A stretch of 64,000 nucleotides of DNA from Saccharopolyspora indica (GTDB lineage: Bacteria > Actinomycetota > Actinomycetes > Mycobacteriales > Pseudonocardiaceae): contig NZ_JAQGLB010000001.1 in NCBI RefSeq assembly GCF_027853965.1, positions 769,226 to 833,225 of the forward strand, written 5' to 3'. The translations under genes and the position numbers were made by a program. Shown one piece after another: positions 48,409-56,193 of this stretch (its first letter is position 1; each line of letters starts with the position of its first letter). A model generated the notes under the pieces. The model saw only the letters and a program-made list of their open reading frames with translations. It searched no databases and was not told the DNA's origin.

Positions 48409-48423
48409 GCATTCGCAAAATGC
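48409..48423. promoter_or_regulatory. LysR-type binding dyad between exporter and regulator
   Basis: GCATTCGCAAAATGC has 5-base arms (GCATT/AATGC) with a 5-base spacer and a T-N11-A pattern, the form expected for LysR sites, in the 68-base divergent gap. Confidence 0.55.
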
Positions 48424-48452
48424 ATGTGCGGCCGCAGCGATACGCTCTGGTC

Positions 48453-49316
48453 ATGGATGTGGAGCTGCGGCAGCTGCGCTGCCTGGTCGCCATCGTCGAC
48501 GCGGGCACCTTCACCGACGCCGCCATCGATCTCGGTGTCTCGCAGGCCGCGGTCTCCCGCACCCTGGCGGGCCTGGAAGCCGCGCTCGGCGTGCGGCTGC
48601 TGCGGCGCACCAGCCGCGAAGTCGCCCCCACCGCGGCAGGCACCCGGGTGCTGGCCCGCGCCCGCCGCATCCTGGCCGAGACCGAGGACCTGGTGCGCGA
48701 AGCCACGACCGGGCACAGCCACCTGCGCATCGGCTACGCCTGGTCGGCGATGGGCCGCCACACCCTGCAGTTCCAGCGCCGCTGGGCCCGGCTCTTCCCG
48801 GAGACCGAGCTGCAGTTGGTGCGCACCAACTCCGCCACCGGCGGGCTGGCCGAAGGTGCCTGCGACATCGCCGTGGTGCGCACCGAACCCGACCAGCGGC
48901 GCTTCAGCGGCGTGATCGTCGGGCTGGAGCGCCGCCACCTCGCCGTCGCCGCCGACGACCCGTGGGCGCGGCGCCGCTTCGTGCGCCTGGCCGAGATCAG
49001 CGACCGGACCGTGGTCATCGACCGGCGCTCGGGCAGCACGACCACCGACCTGTGGCCGCCGGAGAAGCGCCCGGCCGTGGAGTACACCCTCGACGTCGAC
49101 GACTGGCTCACCGTGATCGCCACCGGCCGCTGCGTCGGCATCACCGCCGAGAGCACCGTGACCCAGTACCCGCGACCCGGAGTGGTGTTCCGCCCCGTGC
49201 GCGACGCCGCACCGATCCCGGTCCGCCTGATCTGGTGGCGCGAGGACCCGCACCCGCTCGCCGACCGCGCCACCCGCCTGCTCACCGAGCTCTACGGCAC
49301 GACCGATCGGCCCTGA
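48453..49316 (+). CDS. LysR-family transcriptional regulator
   Basis: Regulator of 287 residues with the LysR HTH (LRQLRCLVAIVDAGTFTDAAIDLGVSQAAVSRTLAGLEAALGVRLLRRT) and a substrate-binding domain. The ATG at 48453 is the conserved start. It is divergent from the RhtA-like exporter with a T-N11-A dyad between, and so is its likely activator. This regulator-exporter arrangement is typical of amino-acid or drug exporters such as LysG/LysE. Inducer unknown. Confidence 0.88.
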   Translation: MDVELRQLRCLVAIVDAGTFTDAAIDLGVSQAAVSRTLAGLEAALGVRLLRRTSREVAPTAAGTRVLARARRILAETEDLVREATTGHSHLRIGYAWSAMGRHTLQFQRRWARLFPETELQLVRTNSATGGLAEGACDIAVVRTEPDQRRFSGVIVGLERRHLAVAADDPWARRRFVRLAEISDRTVVIDRRSGSTTTDLWPPEKRPAVEYTLDVDDWLTVIATGRCVGITAESTVTQYPRPGVVFRPVRDAAPIPVRLIWWREDPHPLADRATRLLTELYGTTDRP

Positions 49317-49332
49317 CCCCTACACTGCGGGA

Positions 49333-49707
49333 ATGGGCGACGAGCGTCGTCTCCGCCGCCTGGTGGTGGACGGGGACACCTGGCACTGGATCGTCCGGCA
49401 GCAGGTGCGGCCCAGCTACCCGGACTGCCGCCTGCTTCTGACCTTCTTCACCCCCGAGGGCCACCGCGGCGGCGCGCGACGCCGTCTGACTCTCGTCTTC
49501 GCCCCCGCACCGGACAAGATCATCTCGAACTCGCACTTCGAGTCGGGCACCGTGCTGCGCTTGCCGGGCCGAGAGCACCTCAACCTCCACGAGCCAGGAG
49601 TCGCGCGGCGCCTGCTGGACGCCTCGGCGCCTGTCCTGCAACAACGGCCGGGCGAGCGCACCGTCGAACTCGACGGCTGGCAGTACTTCACCGAAGCCGT
49701 CGGCTAG
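49333..49707 (+). CDS. Hypothetical protein
   Basis: Not recognised. The 124-residue product starts MGDERRLRRLVVDGDTWHWI and is basic, with a beta-rich middle (RRRLTLVFAPAPDKIIS) and a C-terminal DGWQYFTEAVG. There is no membrane segment. The gap to the LysR gene is 16 bases on the same strand, so it may be its partner in an operon. Codon and GC-third-position patterns fit a real gene, and the frame has no internal alternatives of comparable quality. Confidence 0.6.
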   Translation: MGDERRLRRLVVDGDTWHWIVRQQVRPSYPDCRLLLTFFTPEGHRGGARRRLTLVFAPAPDKIISNSHFESGTVLRLPGREHLNLHEPGVARRLLDASAPVLQQRPGERTVELDGWQYFTEAVG

Positions 49708-49713
49708 GGCCGC

Positions 49714-50253
49714 TCAACCCAGCAGCTCATCTCGGACGAACCGCACCCTCTGGTCCACAGTGGAGCGGGGGAGCCGGACGAGTTCGTAACCGCAGTCGGC
49801 GTAGGCGGCGGCCACGTGGTGGTAGGTGCTCTCGGCTTCGGCGAAGGACTGGCGGCGCTGGTCGTCCCGGCGGTAGATCTGCTGCCACGGCGGGGCGATG
49901 AGGACCCGGGTCCGGTAGCGGAAGCGGTGGGCCGCCTCGCGCACGTGCGCCGGAACGGGCAGGCCGGTCAGCCGCAGGTAGCCGATGAGATCGGGCAGAC
50001 CGCGGTCGAAGAGCACCGGCCCGGTGGTGCGCTCGGCCTGGCGGTAGGAGCGCAGGTCCCAGGCCAGCATCAGCTCGGCGAACAGCTCCGGGTCCTGCCA
50101 CGGCAGGCCGCGGCCGCCGATGGCCAGCTGATCGGTGATCACCGCCCGCCCCGCCTCCGGAGCGTGGGCGTGGCCTGCGGCGGCCAGCCGCTCGACCACC
50201 GTCGTCTTGCCCGCGCCCGGACCTCCTGTGATGACCACGAAACGTTGTGCCAC
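49714..50253 (-). CDS. P-loop ATPase/kinase-like protein (AAA_28)
   Basis: Small P-loop NTPase of 179 residues: Walker A VVITGGPGAGKTTVV near residue 6, VLFDRGLPDLIGYL as the Walker B/acid region, and a conserved RTRVLIAPPWQQIYRRDDQR nucleotide-loop. It resembles the AAA_28 ATPases with a predicted kinase activity whose substrate is unknown. GTG at 50253 with a GGGAGGG site; upstream residues of the frame are not conserved. It is convergent with the hypothetical gene and divergent from a GNAT gene. Confidence 0.8.
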   Translation of the reverse strand: MAQRFVVITGGPGAGKTTVVERLAAAGHAHAPEAGRAVITDQLAIGGRGLPWQDPELFAELMLAWDLRSYRQAERTTGPVLFDRGLPDLIGYLRLTGLPVPAHVREAAHRFRYRTRVLIAPPWQQIYRRDDQRRQSFAEAESTYHHVAAAYADCGYELVRLPRSTVDQRVRFVRDELLG

Positions 50254-50425
50254 GACACCCTCCCGGTGCACCAGTTGATGGGGACCTGCCGAGGGGATTG
50301 ATTCCGCCTGAGACGGCGGGGAAGACCGGGCGCCGGAACCGGCCGAGGCTGAGAGCGGCTTCACGTCACTCTAGCGCGCCGGGCGAGGAGAATGACGGCA
50401 GCGGACGCGAACGAGGGGCAGCACG

Positions 50426-51112
50426 ATGGCCGACCACGACACCACCGCACTCGACGACCCGGTGCGCAGCTCACTGCGCGGTCATCACGCCCACCTCGCC
50501 CGCCGGTTCGGCGCCGCCCTCACCTTCCCGCCCGCGGTGGCGACCTTCTCCGCGGTCGCCACCGATCCGGGACCGCAGGAATGGGCCGACCTGGCCCGGT
50601 TGCTCAGCCGCGGCGAGTTCGCCGACATGTTCAGCAGCCCGGCCGTCCCGCCGCCGGACTGGGAGCCGGTCTTCGAACTCGAAGCCCGCCAGATGATCTA
50701 CACCGGCAACCGGCCCGGCCACGACGACGGCCTGGTCGAACTGGGCGCCGGGAACGCACCGGAGATGCTCGGCCTCGCCGAGCGGGCGAAGCCGGGACCG
50801 TTCTGGCCGCGCACCCACGAGCTCGGCACCTACCTCGGCATCCGCGAGCACGGCGAGCTGGTGGCGATGGCGGGCGAACGGCTGCGGCCGGCGGGCTGGA
50901 CCGAGATCAGCGCGGTGTGCACCGCCCCGCGAGCACGCGGGCGAGGTCACGCCGCGCGGCTGGTCCGCGCCCTCATCGCGCGCATCACCGCCCGCGGCGA
51001 ACGTCCCTTCCTGCACGTGGTCGAGGCCAACACCGGTGCGATGGCCCTCTACGAACGGCTCGGCTTCGACACCCGCAAGCACGTGACCTTCCGCGGCTTC
51101 CGCACGCCGTGA
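50426..51112 (+). CDS. GNAT-family N-acetyltransferase
   Basis: Acetyl-CoA-dependent acetyltransferase of 228 residues. The C-terminal core (about 120-225) contains the A-motif ISAVCTAPRARGRGHAARLVRALIARITARG, with the pyrophosphate-binding RGRGHA, and the B-motif HVVEANTGAMALYERLGFDTRKHVTF. The N-terminal half is a mostly helical extension as in the FR47-like and GCN5-related paired proteins. Substrate unknown: amines of small molecules or peptides. Its stop is just before the end of the convergent GT9-like gene, 4 bases away. Confidence 0.85.
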   Translation: MADHDTTALDDPVRSSLRGHHAHLARRFGAALTFPPAVATFSAVATDPGPQEWADLARLLSRGEFADMFSSPAVPPPDWEPVFELEARQMIYTGNRPGHDDGLVELGAGNAPEMLGLAERAKPGPFWPRTHELGTYLGIREHGELVAMAGERLRPAGWTEISAVCTAPRARGRGHAARLVRALIARITARGERPFLHVVEANTGAMALYERLGFDTRKHVTFRGFRTP

Positions 51113-51116
51113 TCCC

Positions 51117-52268
51117 TCACACCGGATCTTCGGCGGGCAGGTAGTCGGCCAGCAGACCGTCCACCGAGTACAGCAGATCGCGGCGCCCGCCGAAGAGCGC
51201 GTGCACGCGGGCGGCGTGATCGCGCATCGCGGTCTCGAAGTCCAGGCCCGCCAGCAGTGTCGCCGCGCCGTCGAGGAGCTCGGGCAGGTCGGCTTCGATG
51301 CGCTCGGCCGACATGCTCGGGGCGCGAGGACCGTCGTCGTCGACGGGATCGGGGGTGTTGCCCAGCATCAGGTAGCAGGGGAACCGCTGCAGGTCGGGCA
51401 GCACCGAGTGGAACGGCACGCCGGGGTTGAAGTAGTACTCGGCCCAGTCGTTGCCCGCCAGGGTGAGCCACGGGGTGCCCGCCGCCATCGCGGCGAAGGC
51501 GAACCCGGTGTGCGGCGAGAGCAGCATCTCGCAGCGCTGCAACGCCGCAAGCTGCCGCTCCAGCGGCACGTCGACCGCCCACACCACCTGCGGTGCCACC
51601 TCCGCCAGGGCCTCGAACTCCGCGCGGGTGAATCCGGTGCTGGTGCGGCCGTCCTCGACGTGCTTGCCGGTCAGGCAGAACCGGACCTGCGGCCAGCGCT
51701 GCGCGAAGGCCTCCAGGACGCGCTGCCACGACGTCAGCGACGGGTAGCGCCAGCGTTCGGCGCTGCCACCGGGCAGCACCGCGATCGTCGGGCCGTCGTG
51801 CTCGGGCAGCAGCTCGGCGGCCCAGTCGCGGGACTCCTGCGGCAGCGCCAGCTCCAGCTGGTTGCGGCGCTGGTAGGAAGGCCGGGGCGCACCGACCTGC
51901 GTGTGCCCGCGCGTGGTGCGGAAGTGCTGCGCGGAGAGCTCGTAGTAGCGCTGCAGGCCGGGGAAGAACTGGTGCTGCCAGCTCTGGTGGCCGCGCGGGT
52001 CGTCGACCACCCAGTCCCACTCGGCCGGGACGTGCGCCAGCATCCCGGCGTCGCCGGGCTCGAACACGTCGATGTCCACCGTGTACAGCTCGTCGACGGC
52101 CTCGCACCAGTCGGCCAGCTGCACCGCGGTCGCGGAGTTGAGCACCACGCCGATGCGCCGGTCCGGATCGGCCCGCCGGTACCCCAGGGCGTACTGCAGC
52201 GCCTCCACGGCGTGCCCCACCGGGTGGCAGTAGACGAAGTTGACCAGCAGCGATTCACCCACGCCCAC
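51117..52268 (-). CDS. GT9-like glycosyltransferase
   Basis: GT-B protein of 383 residues resembling the heptosyltransferase/GT9 fold: LLVNFVYCHPVGHAVEALQYALGYR at the N-terminus and LPGGSAERWRYPSLTSWQRVLEAF as the characteristic second-domain start. RCEMLLSPHTGFAFAAMAAGTPWLTLAGN provides the donor-binding loop, with PHTGF matching the family motif. The GTG pair at 52268/52262 follows no strong site. Actinomycetes lack lipopolysaccharide heptoses, so the acceptor is probably a cell-wall or secondary metabolite sugar. It is separated by 34 bases from the SDR gene upstream and probably in its transcript. Confidence 0.8.
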   Translation of the reverse strand: MGVGESLLVNFVYCHPVGHAVEALQYALGYRRADPDRRIGVVLNSATAVQLADWCEAVDELYTVDIDVFEPGDAGMLAHVPAEWDWVVDDPRGHQSWQHQFFPGLQRYYELSAQHFRTTRGHTQVGAPRPSYQRRNQLELALPQESRDWAAELLPEHDGPTIAVLPGGSAERWRYPSLTSWQRVLEAFAQRWPQVRFCLTGKHVEDGRTSTGFTRAEFEALAEVAPQVVWAVDVPLERQLAALQRCEMLLSPHTGFAFAAMAAGTPWLTLAGNDWAEYYFNPGVPFHSVLPDLQRFPCYLMLGNTPDPVDDDGPRAPSMSAERIEADLPELLDGAATLLAGLDFETAMRDHAARVHALFGGRRDLLYSVDGLLADYLPAEDPV

Positions 52269-52302
52269 CAGGTTAAGGCGCGCGGCAACAGGTTTTCGGC
52301 GC

Positions 52303-53046
52303 TCACAAACCGCCGGCGACGCGCAGCACGGCCCCGCTGGTGTAGGTCGCCTCCGGGCCCAGCAGCCACCCGATGGCCGGCGCGATCTCCTCGGGTTCCC
52401 CGGCACGCCCCACCGGCACGCGCGACACAGCGGTGTCGATGCGCTCGGGAACCCCGGCCCCGGCGTGGATGTCGGTGCGCACCAGCCCGGGCGCCACCGC
52501 GTTGACCCGCACCCCGTCCTGGGCGAGCTCCTTGGCCAGCCCGGCGGTGAAGGCGTCCACCGCGGCTTTGGCACCCGCGTAGTGGACGTACTCGTGCGGG
52601 GAACCCAGCGTCGCGCCGCTGGAGGAGACGTTGACGATCGCCCCGCCCGCACCACCGCGCCGGGTCGACATCACCTGCGCGGCGCGCCGCGAGCACAGCA
52701 CGGTGCCGAGGAAGTTGACGTCGATGACCCGCCGAATCGCCTCCACCGGGGTGTCGGCCAGGTCGGCGATGTGCGCGGTCAGCCCGGCGTTGTTGACCAG
52801 CCCGGTGACCGTTCCCAGCTCAGCGGCCGCGTCGAAGAGCCGCTCCACATCGGACTCCCGGCTGACATCGGCCTGCACCGGGACGCAACGGACGCCGTGC
52901 GCGAGGGCCTGCTCGGCGACCTCCTCGGCGCCGCCGCGGTTGCCGAGGTAGCAGAGCACGAGGTCGTGCCCGGCCCGGGCCAGCCACAGCGCGGTGGCCG
53001 CGCCGATACCCCGGCTACCACCGGTGATGATCGTGATGGGACTCAT
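52303..53046 (-). CDS. Short-chain dehydrogenase/reductase (SDR, FabG-like)
   Basis: Classical SDR of 247 residues. Cofactor motif TGGSRGIG, structural NNAG, catalytic Ser in VNVSSSGA, active-site YAGAK (Tyr and Lys) and APGLVRTDI are all present. Similarity to 3-oxoacyl-ACP reductases and glucose dehydrogenases is general. Substrate unknown. It precedes the GT9-like gene by 34 bases, so the two may act on the same sugar or acyl intermediate. The ATG at 53046 has a weak site. Confidence 0.87.
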   Translation of the reverse strand: MSPITIITGGSRGIGAATALWLARAGHDLVLCYLGNRGGAEEVAEQALAHGVRCVPVQADVSRESDVERLFDAAAELGTVTGLVNNAGLTAHIADLADTPVEAIRRVIDVNFLGTVLCSRRAAQVMSTRRGGAGGAIVNVSSSGATLGSPHEYVHYAGAKAAVDAFTAGLAKELAQDGVRVNAVAPGLVRTDIHAGAGVPERIDTAVSRVPVGRAGEPEEIAPAIGWLLGPEATYTSGAVLRVAGGL

Positions 53047-53442
53047 CACCGGATCATGTCATGCAGTGCGCAAGCCGCTGCGGAGGACGACTCGGCGGGC
53101 ACCGCTTCACCTCTGGTGATCCCTTTCCGAACGCGGAAGCGCACTGCAAGGCGCATCTGAGGTTCGACTTTGGAACATGGATACCGCGACTTTGGATACC
53201 CCGCCTTGCCAATTGTTGCGAACGGGTCCGGAAAAGGGCCTACCTTCGAATGCTTTCGGGATCGAATACCTGACTTCGATCACGTTTCCTGACACTCTTG
53301 CGATCGCCGCGGGAACGGCGCGCTCTGGTGGGAACTCGCGCGTCGGACCAGTTCAGGCGGGTGCCCGGGTCTGCTTCGGAGGGAGTCAGATCAAACGCCC
53401 GGTCGTCAGATGCGGTGAATCGCTACGGATCTTGGGGGTCCC
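53047..53442 (+). promoter_or_regulatory. Long upstream region of the ESX-type operon
   Basis: Just under 400 bases without a convincing gene. Two direct copies of CGACTTTGGA lie at 53165-53174 and 53187-53196, 22 bases apart, each followed within 20 bases by a GGATACC element. They are candidate activator sites. An 89-codon plus-strand frame at 53177 lacks a ribosome binding site and is rejected. Confidence 0.4.
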
Positions 53443-53787
53443 ATGAATGAGAAGTTCAAGGTCGAACCCGACGAGTTGCGCGGGTACGCGGAGATGCTGG
53501 ATCGAAACGCCCAGCACTTCCTCGACATCCGTGAGTTCGCGGCCGCCAAGGGGGCCGACACCAGTGGTTTCACCGGGGTGCTGACGCTGTTGCAGCCCGT
53601 GGTGACCGCTGTCGGCCGGTTGTACGGTGAGACGCTCGAATTCGCCAACAAGCGCCTGACCGGTGTCTCCGATGCGCTCAACGAGTCCGTCGATCTCTAC
53701 GAGGAGGACGATCGGGCCAACTCCGAGCGGATCAAGCAGGTCGAGTCCGTCATGAATGAAGCCGCCGGCCTCGGGGGGAGCAGATGA
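53443..53787 (+). CDS. ESX-type secreted protein (EspC/DUF2580-like)
   Basis: Helical small protein of 114 residues: MNEKFKVEPDELRGYAEMLDRNAQHFLDI matches the N-terminal region of actinobacterial ESX-1-associated proteins of the DUF2580/EspC type, with predicted coiled helices to the end. It has no signal peptide, as expected for type VII secretion substrates. The start ATG is followed by overlap with the next gene (its stop overlaps the ATG of the WXG100 gene by 4 bases). Co-expression with it is thus highly likely. Confidence 0.78.
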   Translation: MNEKFKVEPDELRGYAEMLDRNAQHFLDIREFAAAKGADTSGFTGVLTLLQPVVTAVGRLYGETLEFANKRLTGVSDALNESVDLYEEDDRANSERIKQVESVMNEAAGLGGSR

Positions 53788-54674
53788 GCGGGTACGCCGA
53801 TGTGCAGGACCCGGCCTCGGTGCTCAACAACTCCGCGCAGGACCGGCCCTATCGGCAGACCACCCGGGAACTGGTCGAGGCCGCCGGGTGGAGGCTGCGG
53901 AGCGTCAACTGGGTTTATGAGAAGGTCGCTGGTGAGGACCTGGTCGAGTCCCTCGTCCAGCCGTTGCTCGGAGACTTCGACAAGATCGATCAGAACGCGG
54001 CCGCCTGGGACGGTGTCGCCAAGGCACTGGACGCGGTGCGCAACAACCTCAACGCGGGACTGCAGCAGCTCGAACCGCACTGGGACGGCCAGGCCGCGCA
54101 GAGTTTCGAGCGGCACATCAGCGTGGTGTGGACGGTCGGCATCGAGGCCGACTCGCAGCTGGCGAACCTGATCGGCGGCCGGTTCAAGAACATGGCCGAC
54201 ACCTGCCGCAACATGTGCTCGCTCGCGCTGAAGCAGCTGGACAAGCTGATCGGCATCCTGATGGACGCGGCGGTCAAGGCCGCGTTCCCGCCTGCCTGGA
54301 TGACGGTCGTGAAGATGGTGAAGAACGCCATCGACCTCGTCGACGCCATCCGCAAGATCATCATTAACGTCCGGCAACTCATCGAGGGTGTCAAGGCCAT
54401 GGTCGACGGCGTCGTCGCGATGGGCACTGCGCTGGCCAGGATCAAGGATGTGCGCAGCGTCAACGACGCGGCGAATGTTCTCGACGAGACCCAGCAGGGC
54501 AAGGGGCAGTTCGACGACGGCAAGCAGGCCGCGGCGCAGGGCGCCAAGGACGCGGCCCGCGGTGCGTTCAGCGCGGTGAGGGCAGGCATCAGGCTCAGAG
54601 GCGAGATCAACGGTTTCACCGCGAACCGCGTGGCACCAGCCGGTGGTGGGCCGGGTCCCGGCGGTGGGGCTTGA
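53784..54674 (+). CDS. WXG100-family secreted protein, long form
   Basis: A 296-residue protein with a type VII secretion WXG motif in the sequence EPHWDGQAAQSF (near residue 95) in a helical hairpin (roughly 40-130). A hydrophobic amphipathic helical segment (AFPPAWMTVVKMVKNAIDLV) follows and a Gly/Pro-rich C-terminus ends the protein. Longer than the classic 100-residue proteins, it resembles the polymorphic-toxin-like or LXG-type scaffolds but no toxin domain was recognised at the end. It overlaps the preceding ESX gene by 4 bases and is followed by another small gene. Confidence 0.78.
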   Translation: MSGYADVQDPASVLNNSAQDRPYRQTTRELVEAAGWRLRSVNWVYEKVAGEDLVESLVQPLLGDFDKIDQNAAAWDGVAKALDAVRNNLNAGLQQLEPHWDGQAAQSFERHISVVWTVGIEADSQLANLIGGRFKNMADTCRNMCSLALKQLDKLIGILMDAAVKAAFPPAWMTVVKMVKNAIDLVDAIRKIIINVRQLIEGVKAMVDGVVAMGTALARIKDVRSVNDAANVLDETQQGKGQFDDGKQAAAQGAKDAARGAFSAVRAGIRLRGEINGFTANRVAPAGGGPGPGGGA

Positions 54675-54710
54675 CGTGATGCGGGCGAGAACGACGAAAG
54701 GAGTGCAGCC

Positions 54711-55184
54711 ATGACCAACCCGTTGGACAACCCGGAACTGCGCATGCTCGTCGAGCAGTTCGACGCGCTGCTTGACGAGAGCGAGCGAGTGGCCGCTGAG
54801 GTAGCCCAGGTCGACCGGACCGTTCCTGGCATCACAGACCAGGAGATGGCCGAGATCGAGGCGTACGCCCGCAGCCGCCAGGCCCCGCAGGAACTCCAGG
54901 AACTGCAGCGGCGCGTCGACGCGGGTGAGTTCTCCTGGAACGACGTCCGTTCCGGCGTCGCGATGCAGGACCCCGCCGTCGTGCAGGCGCTTTCATCCGG
55001 TGTCCCGAACCTGCAGGAGGCCTACACGGCGCTGCGGGAGGGCCAGGACGTCGAGGACGTCATCGCCTCCCGGCAACCCCGGGACGCTGAACCGAGGCCA
55101 CCGGTCCAGGACAGGCAGAACTGGGAGATCTCGGCCGGCATCGACGACGACGATGACTGGCAGCCGCGATCGGGGCGTCGATGA
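54711..55184 (+). CDS. Hypothetical protein of the ESX operon
   Basis: 157 residues with a helical, acidic, Gln-rich N-terminal two-thirds (NPELRMLVEQFDALLDESERVAAEVAQVDRTVPGITDQEM) and an Asp-rich C-terminus (DDDDDWQPRSGRR). No family known to me. Two hydrophilic coiled helices suggest a cytosolic chaperone or antitoxin-like partner for the WXG protein. The gap to the preceding gene is 36 bases and its stop overlaps a downstream ATG in ATGA, so a fourth member of the operon probably follows. Confidence 0.65.
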   Translation: MTNPLDNPELRMLVEQFDALLDESERVAAEVAQVDRTVPGITDQEMAEIEAYARSRQAPQELQELQRRVDAGEFSWNDVRSGVAMQDPAVVQALSSGVPNLQEAYTALREGQDVEDVIASRQPRDAEPRPPVQDRQNWEISAGIDDDDDWQPRSGRR

Positions 55185-55359
55185 CCCGACACCGCAGGGG
55201 GTGCCTGCCCGGCGGTCTGCGCGTCCTGCTCAGCATCGCTGTCACGGCCTGGCAGCGCTGATCGCGCTACCGCTGGTCGCGGCGTTGTTGCCGGTGGTGC
55301 GGCACGTCGTGACCAGCGTGGCTCACCGCCGGTGGAGAAGCTGGTCGTACGAGAGGTGA
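55153..55359 (+). CDS. Possible small membrane protein after the ESX operon
   Basis: The frame starting at 55153 (or GTG 55201) encodes a single hydrophobic segment, ALIALPLVAALLPVVRHVVT, with basic flanks, ending at 55359. An ATG at 55181 that overlaps the preceding stop gives a different frame with 26 codons (MTRHRRGCLPGGLRVLLSIA...), which looks like an N-terminal half of the same protein. A frameshift between the two would join them, so either a sequencing error or a decayed gene is possible. Low confidence. Confidence 0.3.
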   Translation: MTGSRDRGVDDPTPQGVPARRSARPAQHRCHGLAALIALPLVAALLPVVRHVVTSVAHRRWRSWSYER

Positions 55360-55499
55360 TCCTGGGCGCGGGCCACCTTCGCCGCCGATGTCGTCCGGTC
55401 ACGCATCGGCCGCCCGACCAGGGACAGCGATGCGCAGCCGGAGGCACGATCTCGTGTCACCGTCCGCAGTGGACTTCCTCGCGCACCTGCTCCGATCGG
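55360..55499. other. Gap before DHFR-like gene
   Basis: Short gap without a supported gene; a long plus-strand shadow of the DHFR-like gene crosses it. Confidence 0.4.
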
Positions 55500-56081
55500 T
55501 CAACGGCGCACCCGGTAGCGCAGGTGCAGCACCCGGTTGCCCTGGATCACCACGTCCGGATCCTCCAACAGGTGCTGCGCGCGGACCGACCCGAAGTAGC
55601 GCTTGCCGGACCCGAGCACGACGGGCACGACGTCCATGCGCACCTCGTCGACCAAGCCCGCGGCGAGCACCTGGCCACCGACGTCGCCAGCGGCGACCTC
55701 CACCACGCGGTCACCCGCGAGCTCCTGCGCCTTGGCCATGGCCGCCTCGACGCCGCCGACGAAGTGAAACGGCGCCTCGGGGTCCCAGCCCTCGGGCTCC
55801 GGCCGGTGCGTCACGACGACCACGTGGTCGATCCCGCCCGGAGGCTTCCCGTCCCAGCCGTCGGTCATGTCGAAGACGTGGCGGCCGACGATGGTCGCCC
55901 CGATCTGGTCCCAGTACGGCCGGGTGCAGTCGTAGGACGCCTGAGACACCTTCAGCTCGCCGCTCTCGTCCAACGGGACGTCACCGTTGGACAACCAGTC
56001 GAACAGCGCTCCCGGCTGGTCGTTCTCGTCCGCGACGAAGCCGTCCACCGACACCGAGCTGTACATGACCACCTTGCCCAC
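55500..56081 (-). CDS. Dihydrofolate-reductase-like protein (RibD C-terminal domain)
   Basis: NADPH-dependent reductase fold (193 residues) of the DHFR/RibD_C superfamily: MGKVVMYSSVSVDGFVADENDQPGALFDWL start, GRHVFDMTDGW and the NADPH-loop regions VEVAAGDVGGQVLAAGLVDEVRMDVVPVVLGSGKRYFG are typical of YyaP/YwjB-like proteins. The role is usually unknown; they lack the classical folate-binding set. The ATG at 56081 follows GAGGAGAGCCT on the minus strand. It is divergent from nothing close and convergent with the ESX operon tail. Confidence 0.82.
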   Translation of the reverse strand: MGKVVMYSSVSVDGFVADENDQPGALFDWLSNGDVPLDESGELKVSQASYDCTRPYWDQIGATIVGRHVFDMTDGWDGKPPGGIDHVVVVTHRPEPEGWDPEAPFHFVGGVEAAMAKAQELAGDRVVEVAAGDVGGQVLAAGLVDEVRMDVVPVVLGSGKRYFGSVRAQHLLEDPDVVIQGNRVLHLRYRVRR

Positions 56082-56193
56082 GAGGCTCTCCTCTGCTTTG
56101 GGGTGCCCCCAAATTAGCGCGTCGTGAGCCGCCGCTCGGGTGAGAAATCAATTCGGCGGGCAGCGGCACGCCAGCACCTCACCTGCGGTGAGA

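Noticed and set aside
53177..53446. An 89-codon plus-strand frame upstream of the ESX operon
   Set aside because: No ribosome binding site, no domain, and it overlaps the ESX start; better explained as promoter region.
55332..56117. Plus-strand frame opposite the DHFR-like gene
   Set aside because: Shadow frame with low-complexity composition; the minus strand encodes the recognisable reductase.
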